This document shows, in pieces, positions 1 through 7,995 of a stretch of DNA of 55,654 nucleotides. The stretch is from an uncultured Clostridia bacterium. GTDB lineage: Bacteria; Bacillota; Clostridia; Christensenellales; UBA1242. The number at the start of each line of letters is the position of its first letter. Within the stretch, counting starts at the first letter, position 1. The position numbers and the translations under genes were made by a program. The DNA lies in contig CALWEH010000003.1 in the NCBI GenBank assembly GCA_944377145.1, positions 1-55,654 on the forward strand. Reading direction: 5' to 3'. The notes beneath the pieces are model-generated. The model made no database searches, was not told where the DNA came from, and was given only the letters and a program-made list of their open reading frames with translations.

Positions 1-20
1 AAAATAATAAAATAATAAAA

Positions 21-139
21 TAAAAAAATATAAATAAAAAAATATAAATAAAAAAATATAAATAAAAAAATATAAATAAAAAAATATAAATAAAAAAATA
101 TAAATAAAAAAATATAAATAAAAAAATATAAATAAAAAA
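21..139. repeat. 14-bp A/T tandem repeat, 8 full copies
   Basis: The unit taaaaaaatataaa is repeated perfectly from position 21 to 132, followed by a partial ninth copy. The array contains no G or C. It lies in the 243 bases before the first gene, which otherwise hold nothing recognisable. It could be a polymorphic upstream element or simple slippage DNA; no function can be read from it. Confidence 0.95.
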
Positions 140-243
140 GTTAAAAAAATAAATAATTATTAGTTTGTTCAATTATTTTTTGAAAAATATGTATTAAAAT
201 GTTGTTTATGAATAAAAAAATATTTTTTATTTAATATAAAATT

Positions 244-834
244 ATGATTTGGCAATTTATATTATTAATTATATTTTTTTTGTTAATAATTCCTATACCT
301 TTAAAATTTAAAATTTCATTTAATATTTTAAAGTTGTCAGGGAAAGTTTTTTTTAGAGTGTTTAAAATATTTCAATTTAAAATAAGAGTTAGGTTTAGAG
401 GTGCTTATGTATATATTACAACTAAAAAGAAAACCAAACGAGAAAAATTAACATCTAAAAATTATAGTGTAGTTTTTATAATGGAATTTTTAAAACAAAT
501 ATATTTTAGATTAGTTTTAACTCAATTACATTTTTCAAGTGAAGTTGGATATTATAACAGTGCCTTTACTTCAGCTTTAGCAGGAGGGGGTATTGATATT
601 ATTAGTAAATGCGTATTTAGTCGAATTTTGAATAATAAAAAATCAGCACATATTTTTATAAACAATGAGATAAAATACAATCAAGATTGTTTAAATTTCA
701 ATATAGATTGTCAAGTTAAAATTAGTTTGTTTGATATTATTTATTCAATTATTAATACATTGTGGAGTTTAAAAGGAGAAAAATATGAAAAATATTCAAC
801 AACAAGAATCGAACAAAGTGGGGAATATGATTGA
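244..834 (+). CDS. DUF2953-family membrane protein (YtfI-like)
   Basis: A 196-residue protein with one hydrophobic N-terminal segment (residues about 2-20) followed by a basic soluble region. Its identification rests on size, the N-terminal membrane anchor and position directly before a gerW/ytfJ homologue, the arrangement seen for ytfI-ytfJ in Bacillus. Proteins of this family are associated with sporulation loci, but their biochemical role is unknown. The 3' end overlaps the next gene by 50 nt, suggesting translational coupling. No Shine-Dalgarno sequence precedes the ATG. Family assignment is moderate; the gene itself is likely real. Confidence 0.6.
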   Translation: MIWQFILLIIFFLLIIPIPLKFKISFNILKLSGKVFFRVFKIFQFKIRVRFRGAYVYITTKKKTKREKLTSKNYSVVFIMEFLKQIYFRLVLTQLHFSSEVGYYNSAFTSALAGGGIDIISKCVFSRILNNKKSAHIFINNEIKYNQDCLNFNIDCQVKISLFDIIYSIINTLWSLKGEKYEKYSTTRIEQSGEYD

Positions 835-1177
835 TAATTCACTTGCAAAAATTAGAAATATGGTAGATGTAAATTGCGTTATAGGTGATGCTGTAAGTTT
901 ACCTGATGGAAGTGTAATTATTCCAATATCAAAAGTGGCTGTAGGATTTGTATCAGGAGGAGGAGAATATAGCGATTTGAATTCAAAAAGAAATAGAGAC
1001 GAATTTCCAATGGCTGGAGGAACAGGTGGTGGATATTCAGTAGTGCCTATTGGATTTTTTGTATTAAAAAATGGAAAATTTAAAATGGTTAATGCAGACA
1101 AATCTTCTAGTTATTTAGAATTGATTAAAAATGTTTCAGAATTAATAAAAAATATGAAAGATAAAAAGGAGAAATAA
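785..1177 (+). CDS. gerW: GerW/YtfJ-family sporulation protein
   Basis: A 130-residue protein with the family core: MVDVN near residue 27, the IGDAV and PDGSVIIP segment, then the glycine-rich stretch GGTGGGYSVVPIGF and a short conserved C-terminal strand. YtfJ/GerW homologues are made during sporulation and in Bacillus are needed for normal germination. The start at 785 is chosen because aaaggag lies 6-9 nt upstream; an alternative in-frame ATG at 827 has a weaker site. It sits in a tight operon between the DUF2953 gene and the carboxypeptidase. Confidence 0.88.
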   Translation: MKNIQQQESNKVGNMIDNSLAKIRNMVDVNCVIGDAVSLPDGSVIIPISKVAVGFVSGGGEYSDLNSKRNRDEFPMAGGTGGGYSVVPIGFFVLKNGKFKMVNADKSSSYLELIKNVSELIKNMKDKKEK

Positions 1178-1181
1178 TTTT

Positions 1182-2327
1182 ATGAAAACACGGTTAAAAA
1201 TTATATTTTCAATAGCATTATGTTGTTTAATATTTGCAGGAGTGGGATTTAATACTTTAAGTGTAGAAAAAGTTGAAGCTAAAGCTTTAACATCTGCAAA
1301 AAGTATGTGTGTGATGGAACAAAATAGTAAAAGAGTATTATATTCAAAAGATATGAATGCTACTCGACCAAATGCTTCTACTACAAAAATTGCAACAGCC
1401 ATTACAGTATTAGAAAATTGTGATAATTTAGATGAAGTAATTACTGTTAACAATAAAAGTGTAGGAGTTGAAGGAACTTCAATATATTTAAGAAAGGGAG
1501 AGCAGATTAGCGTTAAAGATTTGTTATACGGGTTAATGTTACGCTCAGGAAATGATAGTGCTGTAGCTTTAGCTTATCATGTTGGTGGAACAGAAGAAAA
1601 TTTTGTTAAAATGATGAATGAATTAGTTAACAATATTGGGGCAAAAAATACACATTTTGTAAATCCTCATGGTTTAGATAATTCAGAGCATTATACTACT
1701 GCTTATGATTTGGCTTTAATTACCTCATACGCTTTAGCTAATCCAACATTTGCAGAAATTGTGTCAACAAAACAATATGTAATTGAAGAAACAAATACAA
1801 GCGATAAAAGATATTTAACTAATAAAAATAGATTATTAAACAGTTTAGATGGGTGCATAGGGGTTAAAACAGGTTTTACTTCTAAAGCTGGAAGATGTTT
1901 GGTAACTGCTACTGAACGTGATGGTGTAGTAGTTGTATGTGTAGTGCTAAATTGCGGACCAATGTTTGAAGAAAGTCAAAGTTTGTTAAATAGAGCTTAT
2001 GATGAATATAATTTTAGTCCAATAGTTGTAAAAGATGAACCTATTTATAATGAGTATTATATTGATTCTAAAAGAGGAGAGTTATGTTTGTATGCAAAAG
2101 AAACATATTCATTTCCTGTTTTGGAAAATGAAAAGGATAAATTAAAAGTTGTATATTCATTATATGATTTAAAAAATAATGTAGAAGAAGGAGAAGAAGT
2201 AGGGGAAATTTCAGTATTTTATGATAATCAGTTGCAAAAAACTTTAAAATTATATACAATAAATAAAATTGATGTACTTGAAAACCAAGATATATTCAAT
2301 TCAATTAAATTACAATGGGAAAAATAA
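1182..2327 (+). CDS. dacF: D-alanyl-D-alanine carboxypeptidase (DacF-like, peptidase S11)
   Basis: A 381-residue exported penicillin-binding protein that removes the terminal D-Ala from peptidoglycan stem peptides. A signal peptide (about residues 1-28) is followed by the three active-site motifs: SxxK as STTK in NASTTKIATA, SxN as SGN in LRSGNDSA, and KTG in GVKTGFTSKAG. The roughly 100 C-terminal residues fit the PBP5 C-terminal beta domain. It lies 4 nt after gerW and abuts the rluB start codon. DacF versus DacB cannot be separated by sequence alone; the sporulation context favours a spore cortex role. Confidence 0.88.
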   Translation: MKTRLKIIFSIALCCLIFAGVGFNTLSVEKVEAKALTSAKSMCVMEQNSKRVLYSKDMNATRPNASTTKIATAITVLENCDNLDEVITVNNKSVGVEGTSIYLRKGEQISVKDLLYGLMLRSGNDSAVALAYHVGGTEENFVKMMNELVNNIGAKNTHFVNPHGLDNSEHYTTAYDLALITSYALANPTFAEIVSTKQYVIEETNTSDKRYLTNKNRLLNSLDGCIGVKTGFTSKAGRCLVTATERDGVVVVCVVLNCGPMFEESQSLLNRAYDEYNFSPIVVKDEPIYNEYYIDSKRGELCLYAKETYSFPVLENEKDKLKVVYSLYDLKNNVEEGEEVGEISVFYDNQLQKTLKLYTINKIDVLENQDIFNSIKLQWEK

Positions 2328-3038
2328 ATGAGAATTAATAAATATTTAGCAGATTGTGGGATAGCATCTCGTAGAAAATGTGAAGAATTAATATTGCAAG
2401 GAAAAGTTAAAGTAAATGGTAAACTAATAAAGGAATTGGGAATAGATGTTAAGCCAACAGATATTGTATCTTTTGAAAATAGAGTGGTGAAACCTGTTTC
2501 AAATAAAGTTTATTATAAATTACACAAGCCTAAAGGATATGTAACTACTGTTAATGACGAAAAAGGGCGTAAGACAGTTTTAAATTTAATGCGTAATGTT
2601 CATGAAAGAGTTTACCCTATAGGTCGCCTTGACTATGATACAGAAGGTTTGTTAATTATGACAAATGATGGCGATATTACAAATATTCTAACTCACCCTA
2701 AAAGTTTGGTAGAAAAAATATATATTGCAACAATAGATGGCCCTATATCAGCTGAAGATATTAAAACTTTATCTAGTGGAGTGGATATTGGAGGATATAT
2801 CACTAAACCTTGTAAAGCAATATTAATTGAAACTAATGATAAAGCTAGTAAAGTGGAAATTATAATTACAGAAGGTAAAAATCACCAAGTAAAGAAAATG
2901 TTTGAAGCTATTGGTAAAAATGTAATATTTTTAAAACGCACAACTATTGGAAAAATAAAATTAGGCGGGCTTGCACGTGGTGAATATAAAAAATTAACAA
3001 CAAAAGAAATATCTTATTTAAAGAGTTTGCAAAAATGA
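2328..3038 (+). CDS. rluB: rRNA pseudouridine synthase, RluB/RsuA family
   Basis: A 236-residue enzyme with an N-terminal S4 RNA-binding domain (MRINKYLADCGIASRRKCEE onward) and an RsuA/RluB catalytic domain. The catalytic aspartate lies in GRLDYDTEGLLIMTNDGD. It isomerises a uridine in ribosomal RNA, by homology with RluB in 23S rRNA. The ATG follows the preceding stop codon directly and its own stop overlaps the next gene by 4 nt, so it is part of one transcript with dacF and the flavoprotein gene. Confidence 0.9.
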   Translation: MRINKYLADCGIASRRKCEELILQGKVKVNGKLIKELGIDVKPTDIVSFENRVVKPVSNKVYYKLHKPKGYVTTVNDEKGRKTVLNLMRNVHERVYPIGRLDYDTEGLLIMTNDGDITNILTHPKSLVEKIYIATIDGPISAEDIKTLSSGVDIGGYITKPCKAILIETNDKASKVEIIITEGKNHQVKKMFEAIGKNVIFLKRTTIGKIKLGGLARGEYKKLTTKEISYLKSLQK

Positions 3039-4261
3039 AAGTTTACGATTTAATAATAATTGGAGCAGGAGCATCTGGCTGTTTGGCAGGAATTCAGGCA
3101 GGAAGAAGAGGTGCTTCTGTTTTGCTGATTGAAAAAAATGAAAAAATAGGCAAAAAAATATATATAACGGGCAAAGGAAGATGCAACTTAACAAATGATA
3201 GCAGTATACAAACTCATTTGCAAAACATTATTAGAGGTTCAAAATTTATGAATAGTGCTATTAGGAAATTTTCTCCTCAAGACACTATAACTTTAATTGA
3301 AAATTATATCCCACTTAAAGTTGAACATGGCAATAGAGTCTTTCCTGCTAGCGACAAGTCAAGTGATGTAATATCAGCTCTTAATAAAATGTTGTATGAT
3401 GCAGGAGTAGAAATAAAATTAAATACGAATGTAAATAAAATTTATAAAGATAATGATTTATTCTATATACAGTGTGAAAATGGTTTTACATACCAATCAT
3501 ATAGTGTATTAATTGCTACAGGAGGCAAATCATACTCTGCTACAGGAAGCAATGGAGATGGATATATATTTGCCAAAAATTTTGGCCATAATATTGTAGA
3601 AATTAAACCTGCACTCGTACCAATATTATTGAAAGAAGATGTTAAATCTATTGAAGGATTATCATTAAAGTTTGTTCAAGCTAGTGTTGTAAAAGATGGT
3701 AAAATTTTGGCTAGTGAGTTTGGAGAAATGTTATTTACAAATAATGGTGTAAGTGGGCCAATAATTTTAACTATTTCGAGTAAAATTAATAGACAAGATT
3801 TAAATGGCGCTATATTAAGAATAGATTTTAAACCTAGATTAACTGAGGAGGAATTGAATTCTAAATTTTTAAGAGAGTTTTCTCAATATTCTAAATCTAG
3901 TTTAACCACTTATTTAAAAACTTTATTGCCTAACAGTATAGTGCAATATTTTATTGATAAATATAAATTAGAAAATAAAAAAATGAGTGAAATAACAAAG
4001 CAGGAAAGAAATATATTAATTAATGGGTTAAAAAAATTTGACTTATCTATAAAATTATTAGATAATATAGAAAAAGCTATAATTACTAGTGGTGGAGTGG
4101 ATTTAAACGAGGTATCTTCAACTACATTTGAAAGTAAATTAGTAAATAACTTATACTTTTCAGGTGAAGTGTTAGATATTGATGCTTTGACAGGAGGATT
4201 TAATCTTCAAATAGCATTTTCTAGTGGTTATGTGGTAGGCGAAAGTGTGAGGTTAAAATGA
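3035..4261 (+). CDS. HI0933/YhiN-family FAD-dependent oxidoreductase
   Basis: A 408-residue flavoprotein. The N-terminal dinucleotide-binding motif is IIGAGASGCLAGIQAGRRG, followed by the family hallmark GKKIYITGKGRCNLTN and a second conserved element ATGGKSYSATGSNGDGY; the C-terminal GGVDL and FSGEVLDIDALTGGFN motifs close the FAD site. The family (YtfP in Bacillus, BaiN-like) is conserved but its physiological substrate is uncertain. It overlaps rluB and plsC by 4 nt each, typical of translational coupling. Confidence 0.88.
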   Translation: MKVYDLIIIGAGASGCLAGIQAGRRGASVLLIEKNEKIGKKIYITGKGRCNLTNDSSIQTHLQNIIRGSKFMNSAIRKFSPQDTITLIENYIPLKVEHGNRVFPASDKSSDVISALNKMLYDAGVEIKLNTNVNKIYKDNDLFYIQCENGFTYQSYSVLIATGGKSYSATGSNGDGYIFAKNFGHNIVEIKPALVPILLKEDVKSIEGLSLKFVQASVVKDGKILASEFGEMLFTNNGVSGPIILTISSKINRQDLNGAILRIDFKPRLTEEELNSKFLREFSQYSKSSLTTYLKTLLPNSIVQYFIDKYKLENKKMSEITKQERNILINGLKKFDLSIKLLDNIEKAIITSGGVDLNEVSSTTFESKLVNNLYFSGEVLDIDALTGGFNLQIAFSSGYVVGESVRLK

Positions 4262-4875
4262 TTTTTTGGATATGTTTTGCTATATGTTTCCCAATTCTTG
4301 GAATATTATTTCCAACAACAGTAATTAATAAAAAGAAATTACCAAAAGCTAAAAAACAAAATGTTATTATTGCATGTAATCATACAAGTAATTTAGATAT
4401 GCCAATTTTGGCAATTAAATTTTGTAGAAGATTCACCTATCTTGGAAAGAAAGAGTTGTTTAAAAATAAATTTTTTGGATTTTTATTAAAAAAGTTTGAT
4501 GTAATACCTGTTGATAGAGGTAAGGCTGATATTGGAGCAATTAAAAAAGTATTGTCTGCTATTAATAATAAGCGTCATGTATGTATATGCCCTCAAGGTA
4601 CTAGGGGTGAAATAGGTGAGATTGATGAAAATACAGTAAAAGATGGAATTTCATTGTTTGCATTAAGAACAGGAACCCCTGTTTTGCCTATGTTTATACT
4701 TAAAAAACCTAAGATTTTTAGGCATAACACCATAGTTGTAGGGGATTTGATATATCCTGACATGGAAAGGGCTAAAGATAAAGAATATAGTGAAGAATTT
4801 ACTAAATTAGTAGTAACTAAAATGAATGAATTGTTTAAAAGCCAAGGAGAGAAAAATGCAAACAAGAATGAATGA
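4258..4875 (+). CDS. plsC: 1-acyl-sn-glycerol-3-phosphate acyltransferase (PlsC-like)
   Basis: A 205-residue membrane-associated acyltransferase that adds the second acyl chain to lysophosphatidic acid. It has an N-terminal hydrophobic anchor and the HxxxxD catalytic motif as NHTSNLDMP near residue 41. The substrate-binding motif normally written EGTR reads PQGTRGE near residue 118, a Glu-to-Gln change. It lies between the flavoprotein and S1-protein genes, the latter neighbourhood being common in Clostridia (plsC near an rpsA homologue). The 3' end overlaps the S1 gene by 20 nt. Confidence 0.87.
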   Translation: MIFWICFAICFPILGILFPTTVINKKKLPKAKKQNVIIACNHTSNLDMPILAIKFCRRFTYLGKKELFKNKFFGFLLKKFDVIPVDRGKADIGAIKKVLSAINNKRHVCICPQGTRGEIGEIDENTVKDGISLFALRTGTPVLPMFILKKPKIFRHNTIVVGDLIYPDMERAKDKEYSEEFTKLVVTKMNELFKSQGEKNANKNE

Positions 4876-5872
4876 TTTTAATATCAACTTTACACAATAT
4901 AAGAAAGGAGACATAATAACAGGAACCATAGTTATGTTAACTAAGCGTGGAGCTATAGTAAATATAGGTGGAATGAAAGATGGCATTGTTCCCAAAGAAG
5001 AGTTGGATTCAGTATATAAAGAGGGAGATGCAATATTAGTTATGGTTACAGGCAAAATAGATGATTATGGCTGTATTGTTTTAGATGCTAAAAATGTAAA
5101 TAAGGCTATTGAACAAAGAGAAAAAATTAAAAATCTTAAAATAGGCTCATCTTTTAAATTTGTGGTTACAGATATATTAGCTTCAGGAATTAAAGGGGAG
5201 TTTGTTGGTTATTCAGTGTTTTTGCCATATTCTCAATGCACAAAAGAAGATTTTTTAATTCGTAATAATTTAAAGGATCGTGAAATAGAAGCAGTGATTA
5301 TAGAGGTAAATAGTTTGCAAAAATCAATTGTATGTAGCACAAAACTTCTTCAAAAAACAGTAGATTATTCTAATATTCAAATAAATGTTAATGATGTGGT
5401 TGCAGGAGTTGCTATAAAGGTATTTGATAAATATGCTATTATTATGTTAAAAGACGGATTAAAAGCTAAACTTAGCATCAAAGATGCAAGTTATGAACAT
5501 ATTGAGTCGTTGCATGAAATTTTAGAAGAAAATAGAGAATATGAATTTAAAGTATTAGATAAAAATGCTGATAATTCTCAAATAAGTGTTGGATTAAAAC
5601 AATTAAAGCCTAATCCTCTTGATGAGGTTTTTAGACAAATAAAATTAGGAGATGGGTATAACGGAGTTGTAGAGAAAATTTATCCTAGCGGAGCTTTAAT
5701 AAAACTAGATAATGGATTAACAGCTTTTGCTTTAACAAAAGAAAATAGTGAGAATATAAACACTGCTACTCATCATATTTATAAGCTTGGTGATAAAGTA
5801 AATGGATATATAAGCAATATTGATTTAGAAAATTATAAATTAAATATAATTACACTTAAGAAAAAGGATTAG
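4856..5872 (+). CDS. S1-domain RNA-binding protein (ribosomal protein S1 homologue)
   Basis: A 338-residue protein built of four S1-type OB folds, beginning about GDIITGTIVMLTKRG, GSSFKFVVTD, NDVVAGVAIKV and GDGYNGVVEKIYPSG. Proteins of this kind bind single-stranded RNA and may assist translation initiation. The start at 4856 is chosen because aaggagag sits 6-12 nt upstream; the longer reading frame from 4826 lacks a ribosome-binding site. The second repeat is the most degenerate. It is shorter than Proteobacterial S1 (about 560 residues), as usual in Firmicutes. Confidence 0.85.
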   Translation: MQTRMNDFNINFTQYKKGDIITGTIVMLTKRGAIVNIGGMKDGIVPKEELDSVYKEGDAILVMVTGKIDDYGCIVLDAKNVNKAIEQREKIKNLKIGSSFKFVVTDILASGIKGEFVGYSVFLPYSQCTKEDFLIRNNLKDREIEAVIIEVNSLQKSIVCSTKLLQKTVDYSNIQINVNDVVAGVAIKVFDKYAIIMLKDGLKAKLSIKDASYEHIESLHEILEENREYEFKVLDKNADNSQISVGLKQLKPNPLDEVFRQIKLGDGYNGVVEKIYPSGALIKLDNGLTAFALTKENSENINTATHHIYKLGDKVNGYISNIDLENYKLNIITLKKKD

Positions 5873-5886
5873 AAGGAGGGGTATTT

Positions 5887-7131
5887 ATGTCTAAGTTTGG
5901 ATACAATGCAGAAGGCGAATTAAATTCACAATATTTACTAGATTTATTGACAGAATATTTGAACAAATTATTAATCACAAACGATACTAAAGGTATAGTA
6001 GAGAATGATTTAGATGTAAATGTTAACACTTCTAAAATTAGTCAAATTTTTAAAGATAAAATTAATAGAATAAAAATATATTTTAGAGATAAAAATTCTT
6101 CTATTGAAAATTATAATAAAGTTATATCTACAAAATATATTAATAATCTTTTAGATAAAATAAAAATATTTTTAAAAACAAATGTATTAGACCCTAAAGA
6201 ATTTTTTCACATTATGCAAATATTAAAAGCTATAAATTTTGATAAACTAATTCCTGAGATAGAAGAAAATAGAGCTAAAGTAATTCAAAAAAGTGAAAAA
6301 GAATTTTTAAAAATATTGCCAAGTATAAAATATTTACAACATATAAATAGTGAATATATATTGTTCAATACACCTGTAGATGACTTAAAACCCTTTTTAA
6401 GCGAGAAAGTAACTAAGCATGTAGTGGATTTCAAAGCCATTCAAATTTTAATTAAAAGATTTGTTGAGCTAAGGCATGATGAGTTTTCATATTTTAATTT
6501 TGAGCCTTATATGCCTGAATTTAAAGCAAAAATACAGGATTTTTATCAAGATAAAATAACTGTAAATGGAATTGGTGAAGAGGTTGAAAAATTTATACGT
6601 GATAAAATGATAGAGAAATCTAAAATTAATAGCAAAGATGAGGTTTTAAAAGAAGAAAAAGAAAAAAGTATAAATGAAATAGATTTATTATTAAAACAAG
6701 TTAAACTTGCCAAAATTGAAAAATTAATGCAAAAATTAGCAGTGTTAAAATGCAACCAAGCTCATGTTAAAGAAGTGATAGATAATTGTAAAGATAGTAT
6801 TAATAAATCTACTCTAACAAATAAAGAAAACGTATTTCTAGTTATGGATGCTTTGTATTATAAATTATCTAAAAAATGTGAAAAGTTACAACAAAAAATT
6901 AAATTAAAACTAGAATTAGTAGACAAGCAAAAATTATTTGATATATTACAAAATTTGGGAAAAGAAGAACAAAATCAAATTAATAAAGAAGATAAAGCAA
7001 AATCTAATAATTTAGATTATCAAGGCTTATATGATGAAGACGAGTCTAGTGAGATATTGATTGAGTATGGTGAAGGTGATGATAGAGCTGAGGAAGAGGT
7101 TGTAATAGAACCTGAAGACAATAAGGAATAA
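5887..7131 (+). CDS. Unknown lysine-rich helical protein with acidic tail
   Basis: A 414-residue protein I do not recognise. It is rich in Lys, Ile, Asn and Glu, has no signal peptide or membrane segment, and is probably mostly helical, with coiled-coil-like stretches around residues 250-370. The last 35 residues are strongly acidic (DEDESSEILIEYGEGDDR and on). A strong ribosome-binding site (aaggagg) precedes the ATG by 9 nt, and the gene is 14 nt behind the S1 gene, so it is the last gene of that operon. A terminator hairpin follows at once. Confidence 0.75.
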   Translation: MSKFGYNAEGELNSQYLLDLLTEYLNKLLITNDTKGIVENDLDVNVNTSKISQIFKDKINRIKIYFRDKNSSIENYNKVISTKYINNLLDKIKIFLKTNVLDPKEFFHIMQILKAINFDKLIPEIEENRAKVIQKSEKEFLKILPSIKYLQHINSEYILFNTPVDDLKPFLSEKVTKHVVDFKAIQILIKRFVELRHDEFSYFNFEPYMPEFKAKIQDFYQDKITVNGIGEEVEKFIRDKMIEKSKINSKDEVLKEEKEKSINEIDLLLKQVKLAKIEKLMQKLAVLKCNQAHVKEVIDNCKDSINKSTLTNKENVFLVMDALYYKLSKKCEKLQQKIKLKLELVDKQKLFDILQNLGKEEQNQINKEDKAKSNNLDYQGLYDEDESSEILIEYGEGDDRAEEEVVIEPEDNKE

Positions 7132-7135
7132 AGCA

Positions 7136-7194
7136 AAAAGTTTGACAATTTAGTTTATAATTTTATTGTCAAACTTTTAATTTTATGATACAAT
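7136..7194 (+). promoter_or_regulatory. Terminator hairpin overlapping the tRNA-Thr promoter
   Basis: A perfect 14-bp inverted repeat (AAAAGTTTGACAAT at 7136-7149, ATTGTCAAACTTTT at 7165-7178) ends the upstream operon. Its 3' arm contains TTGTCA (7166-7171), which with TACAAT (7189-7194) makes a promoter with a 17-bp spacer, placing the start just before the tRNA at 7203. The same bases therefore serve both purposes. Confidence 0.75.
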
Positions 7195-7202
7195 ACTAAT
7201 AC

Positions 7203-7278
7203 GCTTGTGTGGCTCAGTTGGTAGAGCAGTTGATTCGTAATCAACAGGTCGGCGGTTCGATCCCGCCCACAAGCTCCA
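7203..7278 (+). tRNA. tRNA-Thr (anticodon CGT)
   Basis: A 76-nt cloverleaf. The acceptor gcttgtg pairs with cacaagc, the anticodon loop is TTCGTAA with CGT at 7236-7238, the T loop is ggttcgatc, and CCA is encoded. It reads ACG codons. It is transcribed alone, between its own promoter and terminator. Confidence 0.95.
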
Positions 7279-7306
7279 AAATGTTTGTTTAATAGTTAAA
7301 AAAATA

Positions 7307-7337
7307 AAAACTATATCTAATTTGGATATAGTTTTTT
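7307..7337. terminator. Bidirectional terminator
   Basis: AAAACTATATC and GATATAGTTTT flank a short loop, with A-tract before and T-tract after. It can end both the tRNA-Thr transcript (+) and the opposing gene at 7348-7683 (-). Confidence 0.8.
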
Positions 7338-7347
7338 ATATAGATAA

Positions 7348-7683
7348 TTAATAGCTTGAAGCTTTAGACAAACCATGTTCTTTATAATAACGTTCTTTCA
7401 TTTCCTTATATTTATCAGATAAATCAAATATGTATCTTTGTTTGCCTTCTAATGATAAAGAATCATAATATTTTTTGTCTATTAGTTCATTTATAGGGTT
7501 TATTATAATTTGTTCTTCCTCTAACAATTTGCAAACTTTTTTATACAAAGCTTGATCACTATCTGAATAAGCCAACTTAGAATATGGTAAATGTTGAATT
7601 GCATTTTTACTATAATTTTTCATTCTTCTTTTTGCTTGTTTTGCTAAATTGTATAAAACCCCTGATTTTTTATCTGTAGTCAT
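7348..7683 (-). CDS. Small conserved-looking protein of unknown function
   Basis: A 111-residue protein that I do not recognise. It is basic in the N-terminal third (KQAKRRMKNYSKN), soluble, and predicted helical, with no signal or membrane segment. The gene is supported by a strong ribosome-binding site (aaggaggtaag directly before the ATG) and by a terminator at its 3' end. It stands alone on the strand opposite to its neighbours. Confidence 0.7.
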   Translation of the reverse strand: MTTDKKSGVLYNLAKQAKRRMKNYSKNAIQHLPYSKLAYSDSDQALYKKVCKLLEEEQIIINPINELIDKKYYDSLSLEGKQRYIFDLSDKYKEMKERYYKEHGLSKASSY

Positions 7684-7995
7684 CTTACCTCCTTTATAGA
7701 TATTATAAATAAAACACTTTTTAAAACAAAATAAATGATGTGTATAAAAAGAGTATTATAAATCTAACTTTGTCGATTTATAAATAATTTTAAGGTTTAT
7801 TATTTCAATTATTAATATAGGTATAAAAAAACAATAAAAATTTAAATATTTTTGTAAAAGATGCTAAATATTTTATCATTTAATATAATTTTAATACCAT
7901 TTTTATAATATTATAGATTAAATTAATTTTATTTAAATGTATATTTTAGTTGAAACAAATTTATTAATGTGTTAAAATAGTTTTGGGAGAACAAT
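7684..7995. other. AT-rich intergenic region between divergent genes
   Basis: About 310 bases without a gene. On the + strand, TTGAAA (7950-7955) and TAAAAT (7973-7978) with a 17-bp spacer form a promoter for the gene at 7996, which also has a gggag ribosome-binding site. I see no RNA gene or repeat here. Confidence 0.6.

Noticed and set aside
21..139. A CRISPR array
   Set aside because: The repeats are contiguous 14-mers with no unique spacers and no cas genes nearby.
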